In this document: in pieces, positions 46,810-56,839 of the stretch
How positions within the stretch are numbered: position 1 is the first letter of the stretch
Layout: the number at the start of each line of letters is the position of its first letter
Source: Paguma larvata
Taxonomy: Eukaryota; Chordata; Mammalia; Carnivora; Viverridae
Direction: 5' to 3'
Length of the DNA stretch: 64,000 nt
NCBI GenBank assembly: GCA_030068075.1
Contig: CM057832.1
Span: forward strand, 77,003,002 to 77,067,001
Translations under genes and position numbers: made by a program
Notes under the pieces: model-generated
Told to the model about the DNA's origin: nothing
Databases searched by the model: none
The model's input: only the letters and a program-made list of their open reading frames with translations

Positions 46810-46960
46810 AGACATCTGTGAACACCTGCTATGAATCCAAACCCGCGCTGGATGAAGAGAATACTTTGGGGCGCGAAGCAGGCCTGCCTCCAGGGACTCT
46901 ACAGTCTAGTGAAGGAGCAGGTGATGAATAAACGGTAAATATAAAAGTATAAATTCCCAC
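46810..46960 (-). repeat. L2-like 3' end, antisense
   Basis: 'gaacacctgctatgaatcca', 'aggcctgcctccagggactc' and 'tacagtctagtgaaggagca' follow the common inverted L2 pattern ('gagcacctactatgtgcca ... ccctgcctccaggagctca ... cagtctagtgggg'). Confidence 0.6.
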
Positions 46961-47112
46961 CCATCCTGGGAAGGAAACAAAGCGCGTACAGCGAGAGAGA
47001 ATAAAAGGAGGTCCACCAAGTCAAGGTGCCCGGGGAAGGGCTCTCGGAATTCCATCCCTTCCATCCCTGGAGTTCAGGCTGTCATATGTGACCTGGGTTC
47101 TAAGAAACTTTT

Positions 47113-47339
47113 TTAAATTTTTTTAAGTTTATTTATTCATTTTGAGAGAGAGAGAGACAGCGTGAGCTGGGGAGGGGTAGAGAGAGAAGGAGAGAGAGAG
47201 AGAGAGAGAATCTCAAGCAGGCTCTGCACTGTCTACACAGAGCCCAACATGGGGCCCGAGCCCACAAAACCATGAGATCACGCCCTGAGCCGAAATCAAG
47301 AGTCGGAGGCTTAACTGACGGAGCCACCCAGACGCCTCC
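47113..47339 (-). mobile_element. SINEC-type SINE, antisense
   Basis: Tail 'ttttaagtttatttattcat', long GA tract, 'ctcaagcaggctctgcactg', head complement ending 'cacccagacgcctcc'. TSDs GTTCTAAGAAACTTTT (47097-47112) and GTTCTAAGAAACTCTT (47340-47355) match 15 of 16. Confidence 0.96.
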
Positions 47340-47355
47340 GTTCTAAGAAACTCTT

Positions 47356-47885
47356 AAACACGTTCCCTGCTTACAAATCCCACCTTTTGGGTCTTTTCAC
47401 ATAGTGCTACTCTAGTTGAGTTTCCAAAGCAGATCAAATTTCGTCAGTGCCCTACTGAAGCCGGCAGGGGTTTCTCCATACCTGTGAGCCCCAAAGCTTC
47501 GGCCTGACGGCCTGACGTCTAGAAACGCCCGAGTGGCTAAGGAGACACTGTGATGACTGTATACACAGCCCGGTGCTGGGAGGAGCGCTTCGTGCACACT
47601 TGCATCTCCACAGCTCTCGAGGGCTTGCTGGTTTTGCCAATCCCTGTTTTAATTTGTTTTGTTTGAAGGGCCATCCGATGGGAAAGCTAGAGCGGCAGCA
47701 TTCTCCTCCTCCACCTGTAGGGGGTCCTGGGAGGGGGCTGGGCTATGGAATCTCCAAAGTGGAGAAGGAAGTGACTGAGGCTGGGGAGAAAGGAAGGGCC
47801 CCCTGGAGCCAAGAAAGAAACCCTAGGCGATGAGCAGCAGGAAGGAGACGGCGGTGTGGGCTCGGAGACCAACACTCTACAACTG

Positions 47886-47886
<1 letters not shown>
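47356..47886. other. Unique stretch with retained CpGs
   Basis: About ten CpGs in 47455-47590, including a short tandem CGGCCTGACGGCCTGACG near 47500. A G-quadruplex motif lies at 47720. Frames of 61-98 codons overlap on both strands without recognisable domains. Confidence 0.45.
47720..47742 (+). other. Potential G-quadruplex motif
   Basis: G5, G3, G5 and G3 runs with loops TCCT, A and CT on the plus strand. Meets the usual G3+ short-loop rule. Confidence 0.7.

Positions 47887-47941
<55 letters not shown>
47887..47941 (+). repeat. (CT)27 microsatellite, pure
   Basis: About 54 bp of uninterrupted CT. The GA-strand frames reading Arg/Glu repeats are artefacts. It lies ~280 bp upstream of a promoter-like motif group. 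Confidence 0.96.
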
Positions 47942-47943
<2 letters not shown>

Positions 47944-48049
47944 CCTCTTTCTTCCAGCCATGGCAGGAGACCAGATTTAGCATTCTTCCTTAAAATGCTC
48001 TTCGGGAATCTTGTCAATTAAAGCAGAATAAAAATAAATGTGTCGCCAT

Positions 48050-48390
48050 TCTCATTTGGTGAAGCGTTTCTGCGATCTGGCCGTTGAGCGGATCTGCTGC
48101 AAGGGTCCAGGGGAATTTGAGCCGTTCCGCCATGGGGGAAGTGAGTTTTGGGGGTCAAGTTGAATGCCACAGGCGGAGGAGCATCTATCCTGCTTCCTTT
48201 TTGGTGTTGGGGAGGATACTGCGTCATTGGTTGCTTCTGCATCAGCTCGTGGATACAGAGGGCGGGCATAAATTTAGCTCTCCCGAGCAGCCCCGGAAAG
48301 GGAATATGGAGCTTCACTGAAGGCTTGACTGGGAGCTTGCCGGCAGCTATCTTGATGAAGCAGACGAGGTAACTGGCCCGTGGTGGACAG
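48050..48390 (+). promoter_or_regulatory. Promoter-like, CpG-retaining segment (candidate)
   Basis: About 16 CpGs in 340 bp. Ordered motifs: CRE-like TGCGTCA (48220-48226), inverted CCAAT ATTGG (48226-48230), GC box GGGCGGG (48260-48266), CATAAA box (48267-48272), and a splice-donor-like AG/GTAACT at 48367-48374. The spacing suits a start near 48.30 kb. No supported exon or coding frame follows, and each motif can arise by chance. Confidence 0.3.
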
Positions 48391-49342
48391 GAGCTGGCTC
48401 ACTGAACAGAGAGCCGACTGTTCAGTTGTCAGGCATTTACAAGCCAATCGCTGAACACAGAACTTATTACAAACTAAATTAAACTATTCACACTTACAGT
48501 TAGATAGGGTCTATTGAAACTAATAAAATATTCAAAGTTATGATGCCATACTTATTTTGCTGCGTCTCACTTTTATCTTGCTCTTGAGAGCATTTACATC
48601 TATTGTATCTGTACGACACATCTCTTCCCAGCTCTGCCTTCAGTGACATCATCTTGGGAGCGCGAAATGCCGAGGTGGGAGTATTTAAACTGTAGAAGTC
48701 TGCAAACGCTACAAATCTCTTACCCAGCACCAACTGCTAATCATTTTGCCACACACCGCTGCCTATGGTCCCCGAGGCTGGGTAGACTGCCTGAACAAGA
48801 AATCTAGGGCAGTCGCGCTTGGCCTTTGCAGTGACGGTCAGGCAGGACCAAGTCAAGAAGAATGAGAATGGTCTGTGAGTTACGCCAGCTGCAGCTGTCG
48901 GTGCCACACACCAGCAGGACACCATGGGATGGCACCGGTGCCCTGGGTGATCACCGCTGCACGAAGCAGCCCAAACTGGCCATGACATAGCAGAGACCAG
49001 CAGGCATCCAAAGGACACCAAGGACCCCCAACCTCCCTCTGCCACCGTGAGATATTTAAGTTTCACATTCAGGGAGGCCATCATGGAAAGAAACAGAGGG
49101 AGGAAGCAGACATCTGAAGAACTGAGCACTTTATCCAGAAGAGGCAAAGCATTTACTTAAAGAAATGATTTTCTTTTTTGGATTGAATGAAAGTCATCTG
49201 GTGGGATTGAAACCGCCCTTATCGCCTAGGCTTAGCCGACTTGGGAAGACATGATTGAGGGAGGGTACTCTTTGGTGAGGACAGACCAATTAAGAGTGAA
49301 GAAGCCATACTTTGTTGGTTCTGCACCTTTAAGAACAACGTA
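48391..49342. other. Unassigned non-coding stretch
   Basis: A 136-codon minus frame (48737-49147) shows no domain I recognise. A TGACATCATC and 'gtatttaaac' pair lies near 48641-48693. No repeat found. Confidence 0.45.
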
Positions 49343-49583
49343 CAGTAAAATTTTGGATTGCGAGTAACTTGTTCTGCGAGTGTTCCGCAAGACGAGCAAA
49401 CATTTCTAATAAATTTTAACTTGATAAATGAGCGATGTCTTGCAATACGAGGAGTACGGGCTGCCGAACATCACGTGATTACAAGCGAGCCAACGGTTCT
49501 GGAAATTCGCTTTGATACATGAGTGCTTTGGATTACAAGCATGTTTCTAGAACAAATTATGCTCGCAAACCAAGGTTTTACTA
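49343..49583 (+). mobile_element. TA-flanked miniature DNA transposon (second copy)
   Basis: 241 bp flanked by TA on both sides (49341-49342, 49584-49585). Terminal inverted repeats CAGTAAAATTTTGGATTGCG and the complement of TAGTAAAACCTTGGTTTGCG match 18 of 22 over the ends. Same family as 4116-4361, opposite orientation. No transposase. Confidence 0.82.
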
Positions 49584-49609
49584 TACGAATTTATACCCTC
49601 GCTGTCATG

Positions 49610-49780
49610 GTGATGTTGAGCTTTTACTAAGCAGTAAGTACTATCAGTATCCTCTACATGCAGATGGAGAAATGAAGACTCAGAGAGTTTACGTAACTTA
49701 CACAGCATCACACAGCCAGGACACGGGAGGAGATGGGCCTTGGAAGGAAGGTTGGTATGACTACAGAGATTGAGTCCTTT
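49610..49780 (+). repeat. MIR-type SINE remnant
   Basis: 'agatggagaaatgaagactc', 'agagagtttacgtaacttac' and 'catcacacagccaggacacg' follow MIR sense order ('gatgaggaaactgaggc ... gaggttaagtaacttgc ... gtcacacagctag'). Confidence 0.75.
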
Positions 49781-50309
49781 TGTTCTACTGCCTGCCATCA
49801 ACCCTGCTCAGCCCTTGCTCTGGTCATCCTGTCTGTGTAGGTACTGCCGCATGGCTGGGACGAATCAGACAGGGGGCTCCCTCACAGGGAAGCATCTGGA
49901 ACGGACATCTTAGAAACCAAGGCTAGGCAGGAAAGCTATTACCTGAGAGGCTGAGCATCAATACTTTAGGGCCTAGGACAAGAAATGAAATATTACTGGA
50001 AAGGAAATTGAGGTCAGAAGGTAAGTGCACACATCATGAAGAAGGGAAATGGGCATTAATGTGGGCCGCTAATAGAGCTGAGAGGCCAGCAGTGGCTAAG
50101 ATGCGGAGTGGAGAGATTGGACCGTGTAAAGCCAAATCCAGGAACACTGACCAAGCATTCCTTTCATGTGATGCCGGCTCATCTTGCCAGAGTAAAGGAG
50201 CCAAACCAGGCATGAAGCCAGCCTTTCTCCAAAGTGTGACTATTACTCATACACTCCCTCCCACTGCCCTGCATGCCCCAAGACTTTCTCCGTCCTCTTT
50301 TTTGTTTTG
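49781..50309. other. Unassigned non-coding stretch
   Basis: Frame 50008-50310 (100 codons) ends at the A tract and has no domain. Confidence 0.5.

Positions 50310-50340
<31 letters not shown>
50310..50340 (+). repeat. Pure A31 tract
   Basis: 31 consecutive A residues, preceded by TTTTTTGTTTTG. No SINE body lies upstream and no TSD was found, so its origin as a retroposon tail is unproven. Confidence 0.95.
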
Positions 50341-50341
<1 letters not shown>

Positions 50342-50999
50342 CATTTTCATTAGCTTATTCAAGTAATTCACGCAGATAATTTTAGAAATTTAGATAATGC
50401 AGGGGGCTTATCAAAATAAAAGCAGTAATCCCCTGGCCCACCCCTCCCTCTTCCAGGTCCAATTCTCCACACTTCACACTCGACTTCTGTAAATTTCCGA
50501 ATACCTCATGCCCTCCCATGGCTCTCACGGAACAGGACAAGCCGAAACCTGTCCCGAGGTTTCTTCCCCAGTGTTATTATCTCAGAAAGAGTGGGAGGAG
50601 CCAAAAATCCAGGTCCCAAGATACAGGGCTTTGATGAAGAAAACAAGTAGACTGCAGTCCAGGGTAGGCACAGGAGGGAAGACAGAGGATCTAGCCAGTT
50701 CCCTTTTGTTTCCCTGATTTCCACGGGCGGATGGATGGCTTCTCCCCATTGCCTGGTATATATTGTACATTTTTCCAGCTCAAGGGTATGAGTCAGCATC
50801 TCCCTCCTTCTTGATTTCCCATCCACGTCTACTGCAGCTCTCTACAACCTCACAGACTCCCTCTAAGGCTAAGAAGAACCTCAAACATTTGAATCCAAAG
50901 GCACGTTTTTCCATCTCAGTAGTAGAAGTTTGTTCTGGGGTCCTGGTGCTGCAGAAGCTTAAGAATCCCTTAGCCTACCGTCCTTAAGGACGTCATCTG
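50341..50999. other. Unassigned stretch, possible old L1 scrap
   Basis: 50341-50460 faintly resembles an old L1M segment ('attttagaaatttagataat' then C-rich). The remainder holds overlapping frames without a recognisable product. Confidence 0.4.
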
Positions 51000-51130
51000 T
51001 GCATTCATTCATTCAACAAATATTTGCTCAGCATCCACTCTGTGACAGGCGTGTGCTCAGCACGATGGACACAGTTTAATGTGCAGTCTGTGTCCCCATC
51101 GTGCTAATGGCTTAGGGGGAAGTCAGATGG
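51000..51130 (-). repeat. L2-like 3' end, antisense
   Basis: 'cattcattcattcaacaaat', 'atttgctcagcatccactct' and 'gtgacaggcgtgtgctcagc' follow the inverted L2 ending. Confidence 0.65.
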
Positions 51131-52189
51131 AAATGCTGCTAACAGGCAGTGTGGTGATGGCGCTCACAAAAACAAGGTCTATAGAAACATCCGGAAGGGT
51201 GCTGCCTTGCTGACTGAGAGGCGGGAGACAGCTTTCCAGAGTGGGGAACCCGAATTGAGTTTTAAAGGCCAAATCTGAATTAGAGGGTCTACGGAGGGCA
51301 TCGAGAGCATCTAGAGGTGTCGAATGTGGTTGGAGCAACCTTCCTGTGATCGGGACCCAAAACGGCTGATGGAGACTCACAATAACTGAACAGCATCTGT
51401 CAAGTTTCTAGATCAACATCCTAAATCCTGATTTTTAGACAATAGCACTTGCATCCCAGACTCGGGGATTTTATAACAGATTTTGGATGTTATAAACCAG
51501 TTTCCCAGGTTGAGAGCTGTCCTCATACCCAGGTCTCCCAAGAGTGAAATAAGCAAACCTGTTCCAGCACCCAGCCTGGTTCTTTGCGTCTCTTAGACTT
51601 CTGGTTCAGTTGGGCTTATTTCCAATACTTGTTGTCACTCAGATGCTTCTTTCCTTAGCACCCCAAGGCCCTGAAAGAGGAAGCAGAGTGCTCCCAAAGC
51701 TGCATTCCCACTGTGCAAGACATCAGACGAAGGATGAAAGGAGCAGACCGTAGGACACGTGGAAGTCCCCCAGAACTCCAGCCAGTCTCCCCCTGAAATT
51801 CCACTTGGATATTTCATCCCTTTGTCTAAACACTTGGGTAGCTGTTAAGCTGAGACTCGTCCCAGAAAAGTCATATCTGGAGTACATCGGTTCCCAACTT
51901 TTTTTGTTTTGATGGAAAGAGAACATAGTAACACAGAACAATAGAAAAGTGGATGCCATTAAAGAGAGGAAACCATTCAGATCTGAAAGTCTGAAAGACG
52001 GAAATTCATAACTTTGCCTGGGATTAGACCTGCCAGGAAAGAGAGAGAAGAGAAAAGAGATGAGAAAAGAAGCAGGGAGAAAGAGTTCACAAAGGGAAGG
52101 GCAAGTGGACAGAGAAATAACATGACACAACCAAGACCGTATAAACCAGGACGATTTTATGGGAAATATACATTAAATAAGGTACCGAA
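51131..52189. other. Unassigned non-coding stretch
   Basis: Frames of 60-135 codons on the minus strand (longest 51723-52130), no recognisable domain. Confidence 0.5.
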
Positions 52190-52411
52190 GGGGCCCCTCT
52201 TGGCTCTGTCAGTTCAGCATGTGACTCTTGATTTTGGCCCAGGTCATGATCTCACAATCGTGGGATCGACCCCTGCATCAGGCTCTGCGCTGAGCATGGA
52301 GTCTGCTTAAGATTCTCTCTCCCTCTTTCCCTCTCCCCTGCTCGTGCTCTCTCTCTCTCTAAAAAAATAATAATAAAATTAATAAATAACAAAAAATAAA
52401 ATGAAATAAAA
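52190..52411 (+). mobile_element. Carnivore SINE, older subfamily
   Basis: 'ggggcccctcttggctctgt', 'tgactcttgattttggccca', 'gctgagcatggagtctgctt', CT-rich, then an A/T-rich tail with AATAATAATAAAATTAATAA. The 'actcttgattttggc' and 'gagcatggag' words mark a type older than the felid SINEC_Fc. The tail flank may hide a TSD. Confidence 0.88.
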
Positions 52412-52503
52412 TAAGGGTAAAGGAGACAGGAAGACAAGATAGCAAAGTATGGGTGATACCACACTTAGTCTGTAGAGAATTATTGTGTCTTTGCCTGGTT
52501 GTA

Positions 52504-52565
52504 GAAAAAAAACAAAAAACAAACAAAAAACAAAAAAACAAAAACAAAAACAACAAAAAACACAA
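52504..52565 (+). repeat. (CAAAA)n/(CAAAAAA)n microsatellite
   Basis: Irregular C-plus-A-run units for about 60 bp. The Phe-rich minus frames are shadows. Confidence 0.92.
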
Positions 52566-52937
52566 CAGCCAGAGACCAATCAAATGTGTCATTTTCTGCT
52601 GTCTTCTACACACACTTTTCTCAGCTAACCCACAGCCTCAGCATGGGTGCTTTAAGAGACAACAGACTTGTAACTGCACCAGGAGTCACCTTCCTTTGTT
52701 ACATGGAAGACAGGGGAGTTTGGCTCATTTTCACTGAAAAAAATTAAGTTTCCTTTAGTCCATTTTGTGAATTCCTTCCAAATCTTTCTGACATTACTAC
52801 TCCACCCTACGGCACCTCATTTTCTCAGGGGAAATAGTCAGTTGAACCGAGTCTAACTGTTGTCCACGTATAAAAGGGACTACAGTAACTCTGAGAGGAG
52901 ACATCACTCCAGAATTAATTCATGACATTAATTCTAC
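52566..52937. other. Unassigned non-coding stretch
   Basis: Nothing recognisable. Confidence 0.5.
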
Positions 52938-53020
52938 ATACACACATGCACTCATGTATATGCACACGTAAACACACGCACACACACACACATGCATTCA
53001 CACGCACGTCTACACACCAC
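52938..53020 (+). repeat. (CA)n microsatellite, degenerate
   Basis: CA units interrupted by TG, CG and TA variants; the cleanest run, about eight CA units, is near 52979-52992. Confidence 0.88.
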
Positions 53021-53843
53021 CTCTGGGAGCCTTGATCTTGAAAACAGTATTTCACTATCAATCCACTAAAAAGACCAACCCAATTTTAGCTTAGATGAGG
53101 ACGCATATCTCCAAATGCCTGCTGGGTACACACTGATGGCCCTTCCCTGCATATTTCATCAATATACAGCCCAGCAAGGAACTGTAGCTTAGTGTTATGG
53201 AGACCGACCCACTGGCGAGGAAAGGGCTGTTCAGATTGGCCACCGGGCATTCCGAAGTGTTATCTTTGCAATTCACAAAAAGCGTCAGAGGAGGAATGTT
53301 CTAGCCATGTGTATCTCCTGACAAAAGCAGACAAGAAAATAATACTGTGCCCCCAGGAGTTTAGAATCAAGTTGATGAGAACACACACAGGAACTTTTTG
53401 AGGCGCCCCTGGGGAGTACTTACAGATTTAATTGGAGGTAGTAAATTTCGAAAGCCGCGTTACCTTGAAACCATTATTTATTTTTCTTCACAAGCTTTGG
53501 AAAGCATCGATTCGGAAATATGGATTTATTTGCCCACAGAGTCTTTTGGAAAACATGTTCTGGTTCTTTTCATGATCCCAGCCTGCCTTCCTGGCTTTAT
53601 ATGGAAGCTAATTTCTTTTAGCATTATATTCACTTCCTCATCGGAGGCATATACGAGGTTCAACTACATCTCTCCAGAGTTTTATAAATATCCCTACTGA
53701 GGCTCTCTGCAGAAGGAAGAACTTTAACTCCATGTGAGGAAGACAGATTAGTAAGAAAGACCGTGGGTCAGTTTAGCAAGAAATAGGGGTTTTCCTTGGA
53801 GCAAAAGGGAACTAGTTAAGTAAAAGCATATTAAGGAATGTAT
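53021..53843. other. Unassigned non-coding stretch
   Basis: Plus frames 53192-53401 and 53398-53700 follow each other in different frames. Neither shows a recognisable domain. Confidence 0.5.
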
Positions 53844-53857
53844 CGAGAAGGAACTTT

Positions 53858-53890
53858 AAAAAAATTTTGTGTGTGTGTGTGTTTATTTTT

Positions 53891-53924
<34 letters not shown>

Positions 53925-54085
53925 GCATGAGTGGGGGAAGGGCAGAGAGAGAGAGGGAGACACAAAATCTGAAGCAGGCTCCAAGGAGTCAACACAGAGC
54001 CCGACATGGGGCTCGAACCCACAGATGTGAAACCACGACCTGAGCCGAAGCTGGAGGCTTAACCAACTGAGCCACCGAGACACCC
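53858..54085 (-). mobile_element. SINEC_Fc-type SINE, antisense
   Basis: Tail with (GT)8, then TTTATTTTTGAG, GA and (GACA)n tracts, 'ctgaagcaggctccaaggag', head complement ending 'accgagacacccc'. TSDs CGAGAAGGAACTTT (53844-53857) and CGAGAAGGAACCTTT (54086-54100) differ by one base. Confidence 0.96.
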
Positions 54086-54100
54086 CGAGAAGGAACCTTT

Positions 54101-54667
54101 TTGACAGATACAATGCCTAACAAATTCTAACACTGACTACCAAAGAATACTTACCACAGGAGATGTTTAAAAAAAAAAAAAATCTGTTATATCCTCATTT
54201 AAAAAAATTGTTTAGGTAGTAAGAAGTTTATAATGATAAAACTACACTAGGGAAAAAAACTAAAACTACACTAGGGGGGAAAAAAGCCACGCTGAAAGCA
54301 TCGCTATTACGGAGGCTTATTGCAAAGACAGGCTCCAACAAGAAAGCACTCAGTAGCCACACGGCCACACTAGGTCCTAGCTCTTCTGATTCGGGGTACG
54401 TGATTGACTTCCAGGAGCTTAGGAAAAGTAACTCAGTGCACCAGTCTGCAACCCAAGTTTAAATGGCCCAACTTCGTTTGTTCGACTAACAAAACGTTAT
54501 TACTTTCCCAGAAGGAACGTGGGTGAATTTTCTATCACTCGATGTGAAGTGACCTTGGGAGGCAGAGGAAAGGCCGAGATGTTTGAGTGTAAGAAACCAC
54601 CTTCCTCCGCGGGCAGACGCCCTGTTAAATTCCGGGCCTGGGACAGCAGGGCTTGTCTGATTAAGAC
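54101..54667. other. Unassigned stretch with a small duplication
   Basis: An A15 run lies near 54168. TAAAACTACACTAGGG occurs at 54237-54252 and again from 54261, each followed by an A run: a ~24-bp tandem duplication. No gene. Confidence 0.5.
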
Positions 54668-54677
54668 ACAATGCTCT

Positions 54678-54917
54678 GGGGCGCCTGGGTGGCTCAGTCG
54701 GTTAAGCGTCCGACTTCGGCTCAGGTCATGATCTCGCGGTCTGTGAGTTGGAGCCCCGCATCGGGCTCTGTGCTGACGGCTCGGCGCCTGGAGCCTGCTT
54801 CGGATTCTGTGTCTCCCTCTCTCTCTGCCCTTCCTCTGCTCATACTCTGTCTCTATGTCTCTCAAAAATAAATAAACGTTAAAAATTTAAAAAAAAATAA
54901 AAAAATTAAAAAAAAAA
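54678..54917 (+). mobile_element. Near-consensus, young SINEC_Fc
   Basis: The cleanest copy here: 'ggggcgcctgggtggctcag', 'tcggttaagcgtccgacttc', 'ggctcaggtcatgatctcgc', and tail AAAAATAAATAAACGTTAAA. Ten or more CpGs survive. Perfect TSDs ACAATGCTCT lie at 54668-54677 and 54918-54927. Confidence 0.98.
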
Positions 54918-54929
54918 ACAATGCTCTAT

Positions 54930-55140
54930 TGATTGTAGTGGATTCTACAGGAAAGAAATGATTGGAGTCATCTTTCTTAAAATGTTACTTGGCCATAATA
55001 ATTAAAAAAGAAAAAAAAATAGAAAAAGGAAAGAGACATGCAACACAAGTATCAGAGTATCGATGCCCCTAATGTAAAAACTGCTCAAATAAATAAGAAA
55101 AAAGTGGAAACTAGAAGCGGCAACTGGAATAATGGAGGGA
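54930..55140 (+). mobile_element. L1M-like fragment (tentative)
   Basis: 'aaaaactgctcaaataaata' followed by 'agaaaaaagtggaaactaga' recalls the 3' part of old L1 sequence ('gagctcctacaaatcaataagaaa'). It may be the upstream part of the fragment at 55970-56790, split by SINEs. Confidence 0.4.
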
Positions 55141-55355
55141 AACAGTTGTTTTTTCAGGCGGGTCTCTCCAGCGTCTGAATGCCCATCTAATGCAGAGAAG
55201 TACTGACAGAGTGTAAGCTCTCTCTTTTTACTAAGGATACTGCTCTTACCCCATTGGTAGCTGTAGTTCAGGCAAGTGATCTAGGCTCAGGCGACCCGGT
55301 GCTTGTACCAGGGACTCCGAATCTCGAGAAAGATGAAAGACAAAGAAGCAAAATG

Positions 55356-55571
55356 TGGGGCGCCTGGGTGACTCAGTCGGTTGAGCTTCCAACTTCAGCT
55401 CAGGTCATGATCTGACGGTGTGTGGGTTTGAGCCCTTTGTCTGACTCTGTGCTGACAGCTCAGAGCCTGGAGCCTGCTTCTGATTCTGTGTCACCTTCTC
55501 TCTCTGCCCCTAGCCTGCTCACGCTCTGTCTCTCTCTCTTTCTCAAAAATAAATAAAAATTAAAAAAAAAA
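55356..55571 (+). mobile_element. SINEC_Fc-type SINE, perfect TSD
   Basis: 'ggggcgcctgggtgactcag', 'ctcaggtcatgatctgacgg', and tail AAAAATAAATAAAAATT plus A-run. Perfect TSDs AAAGAAGCAAAATG lie at 55342-55355 and 55572-55585. Confidence 0.97.
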
Positions 55572-55585
55572 AAAGAAGCAAAATG

Positions 55586-55799
55586 AGAATTTATTCCCAG
55601 TGGTATCGAGAGTCCCAAGATAGTGGCATTGGGTTGCACAGATGTCGGTGACAGCGTATTAACTATCCTGTCCTGTGGCATTTTATTTATTGCATTCCAC
55701 TGCCTGGACCTCTTTTATCAAGCCTGGTTCTCCAACCATCTCACTGATTCTATAAACTCCCCCATATCCAGTCAGCAAAATCCGTTCCTGTATAACTAA
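55586..55799. other. Unassigned non-coding stretch
   Basis: Nothing recognisable. Confidence 0.5.
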
Positions 55800-55811
55800 A
55801 CCGTAATTGAC

Positions 55812-55925
55812 TTTTTTTTTAAGTTTTATTTATTTAAGTAATCTCTATAGCCAGTGTGGGGTTCAAACTCCCAACCCTGAGATCAAGAGTCACGTGATCT
55901 TCCAACAGAGCCAGCCAGGCACCCC
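55812..55925 (-). mobile_element. Older short carnivore SINE, antisense
   Basis: 'tttatttaagtaatctctat', 'cagtgtggggttcaaactcc' and 'caaccctgagatcaagagtc' are the reverse complement of the short CT-less carnivore SINE type seen at 41606. Flanks ACCGTAATTGACT and ACCAGAATTAACT may be a decayed TSD. Confidence 0.85.
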
Positions 55926-55969
55926 AGACCAGAATTAACTTCTGCTTCTTGCAGCTAAGATCCCTGACT

Positions 55970-56790
55970 GATAAGGAAATGAATTCACCGTTCCCAAATG
56001 AGGCAACATATGGGGGAAATTAACATAGAGAAAGATGTTCAACTTCTCTAATGATCAAGGAAGAGGAAAGAAAGAGAATAAAATATGCCTTTTTACTGGA
56101 TTCGCAGTGATTAAAAGAATTGTTAGAATCCGATGTTGACAAAGGTGTAGGGAAACAAGGAACTTAATAAGCCATTCATGTTAAAGAGCATATACATTGA
56201 GGCAACTTTTCTAGAAGGCAGACCGGAAGTGTGGACCAATATTTAAACATGTACGCTCTGATCAATGATTTCACAAGTAGCGATTTATCTTTTTTTAAAA
56301 TAGCTTTTCAATGTGTATTTATTTATTTATTTATTTATTTATTTTTGAGAGAGAGAGAGAGCGTGCAATCAGGGAAGGGGCAGAGAGAGAGGGAGACACA
56401 GAATCTCAAGCAGGCTCCAGGCTCCAAGCTGCCAGCACAGAGCCTGACGTGGGGCTCAAACTCGCCAACCACGAGATCATGACCATCTGACCTGAAGTCA
56501 GATGCTTAAGGCTGAGCCACCTGGGCACCCCTAAAAGTATCAATTTATCTTAAAGAGGTAATTAATTAGGCAAGGCACAGCATTAATGTTTGCATGCCTA
56601 CAATGTTTACAATTAGAAAATGGAAACAATCTCACCATCCGTCAACAGAGAAATTGTTATATTAGGATATATCATCAAAAAGAATATTATTCAGCAATTA
56701 AAAAGGCCAAGTTCTATCTATGTTTCCCGAGAAACATCTTCAAAGCTTTTAGGGAAGAGAAGAAAAGTGTGCAGAGGCATAAATCTTGTG
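55970..56790 (+). mobile_element. LINE-1 3' region, old, split by a SINE
   Basis: 'agaaagatgttcaacttctc', 'tggaaacaatctcaccatcc', 'gtcaacagagaaattgttat' and 'gaatattattcagcaattaa' follow the 3' end of L1 ORF2 in sense order. The reading frame is lost. SINE at 56292-56535. Confidence 0.75.
56292..56535 (-). mobile_element. SINEC_Fc-type SINE, antisense
   Basis: Tail with (TTTA)n, GA tract, 'tctcaagcaggctccaggct', head complement ending 'acctgggcacccc'. TSDs AGTAGCGATTTATCTT (56276-56291) and AGTATCAATTTATCTT (56536-56551) match 14 of 16. A small internal duplication lies near the B-box side ('ccatctgacctgaagtcaga'). Confidence 0.95.
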
Positions 56791-56839
56791 TAATTTTACA
56801 TAAACAGAGTGTCTCTCTGCCTAATACAATAGGCAGAAT

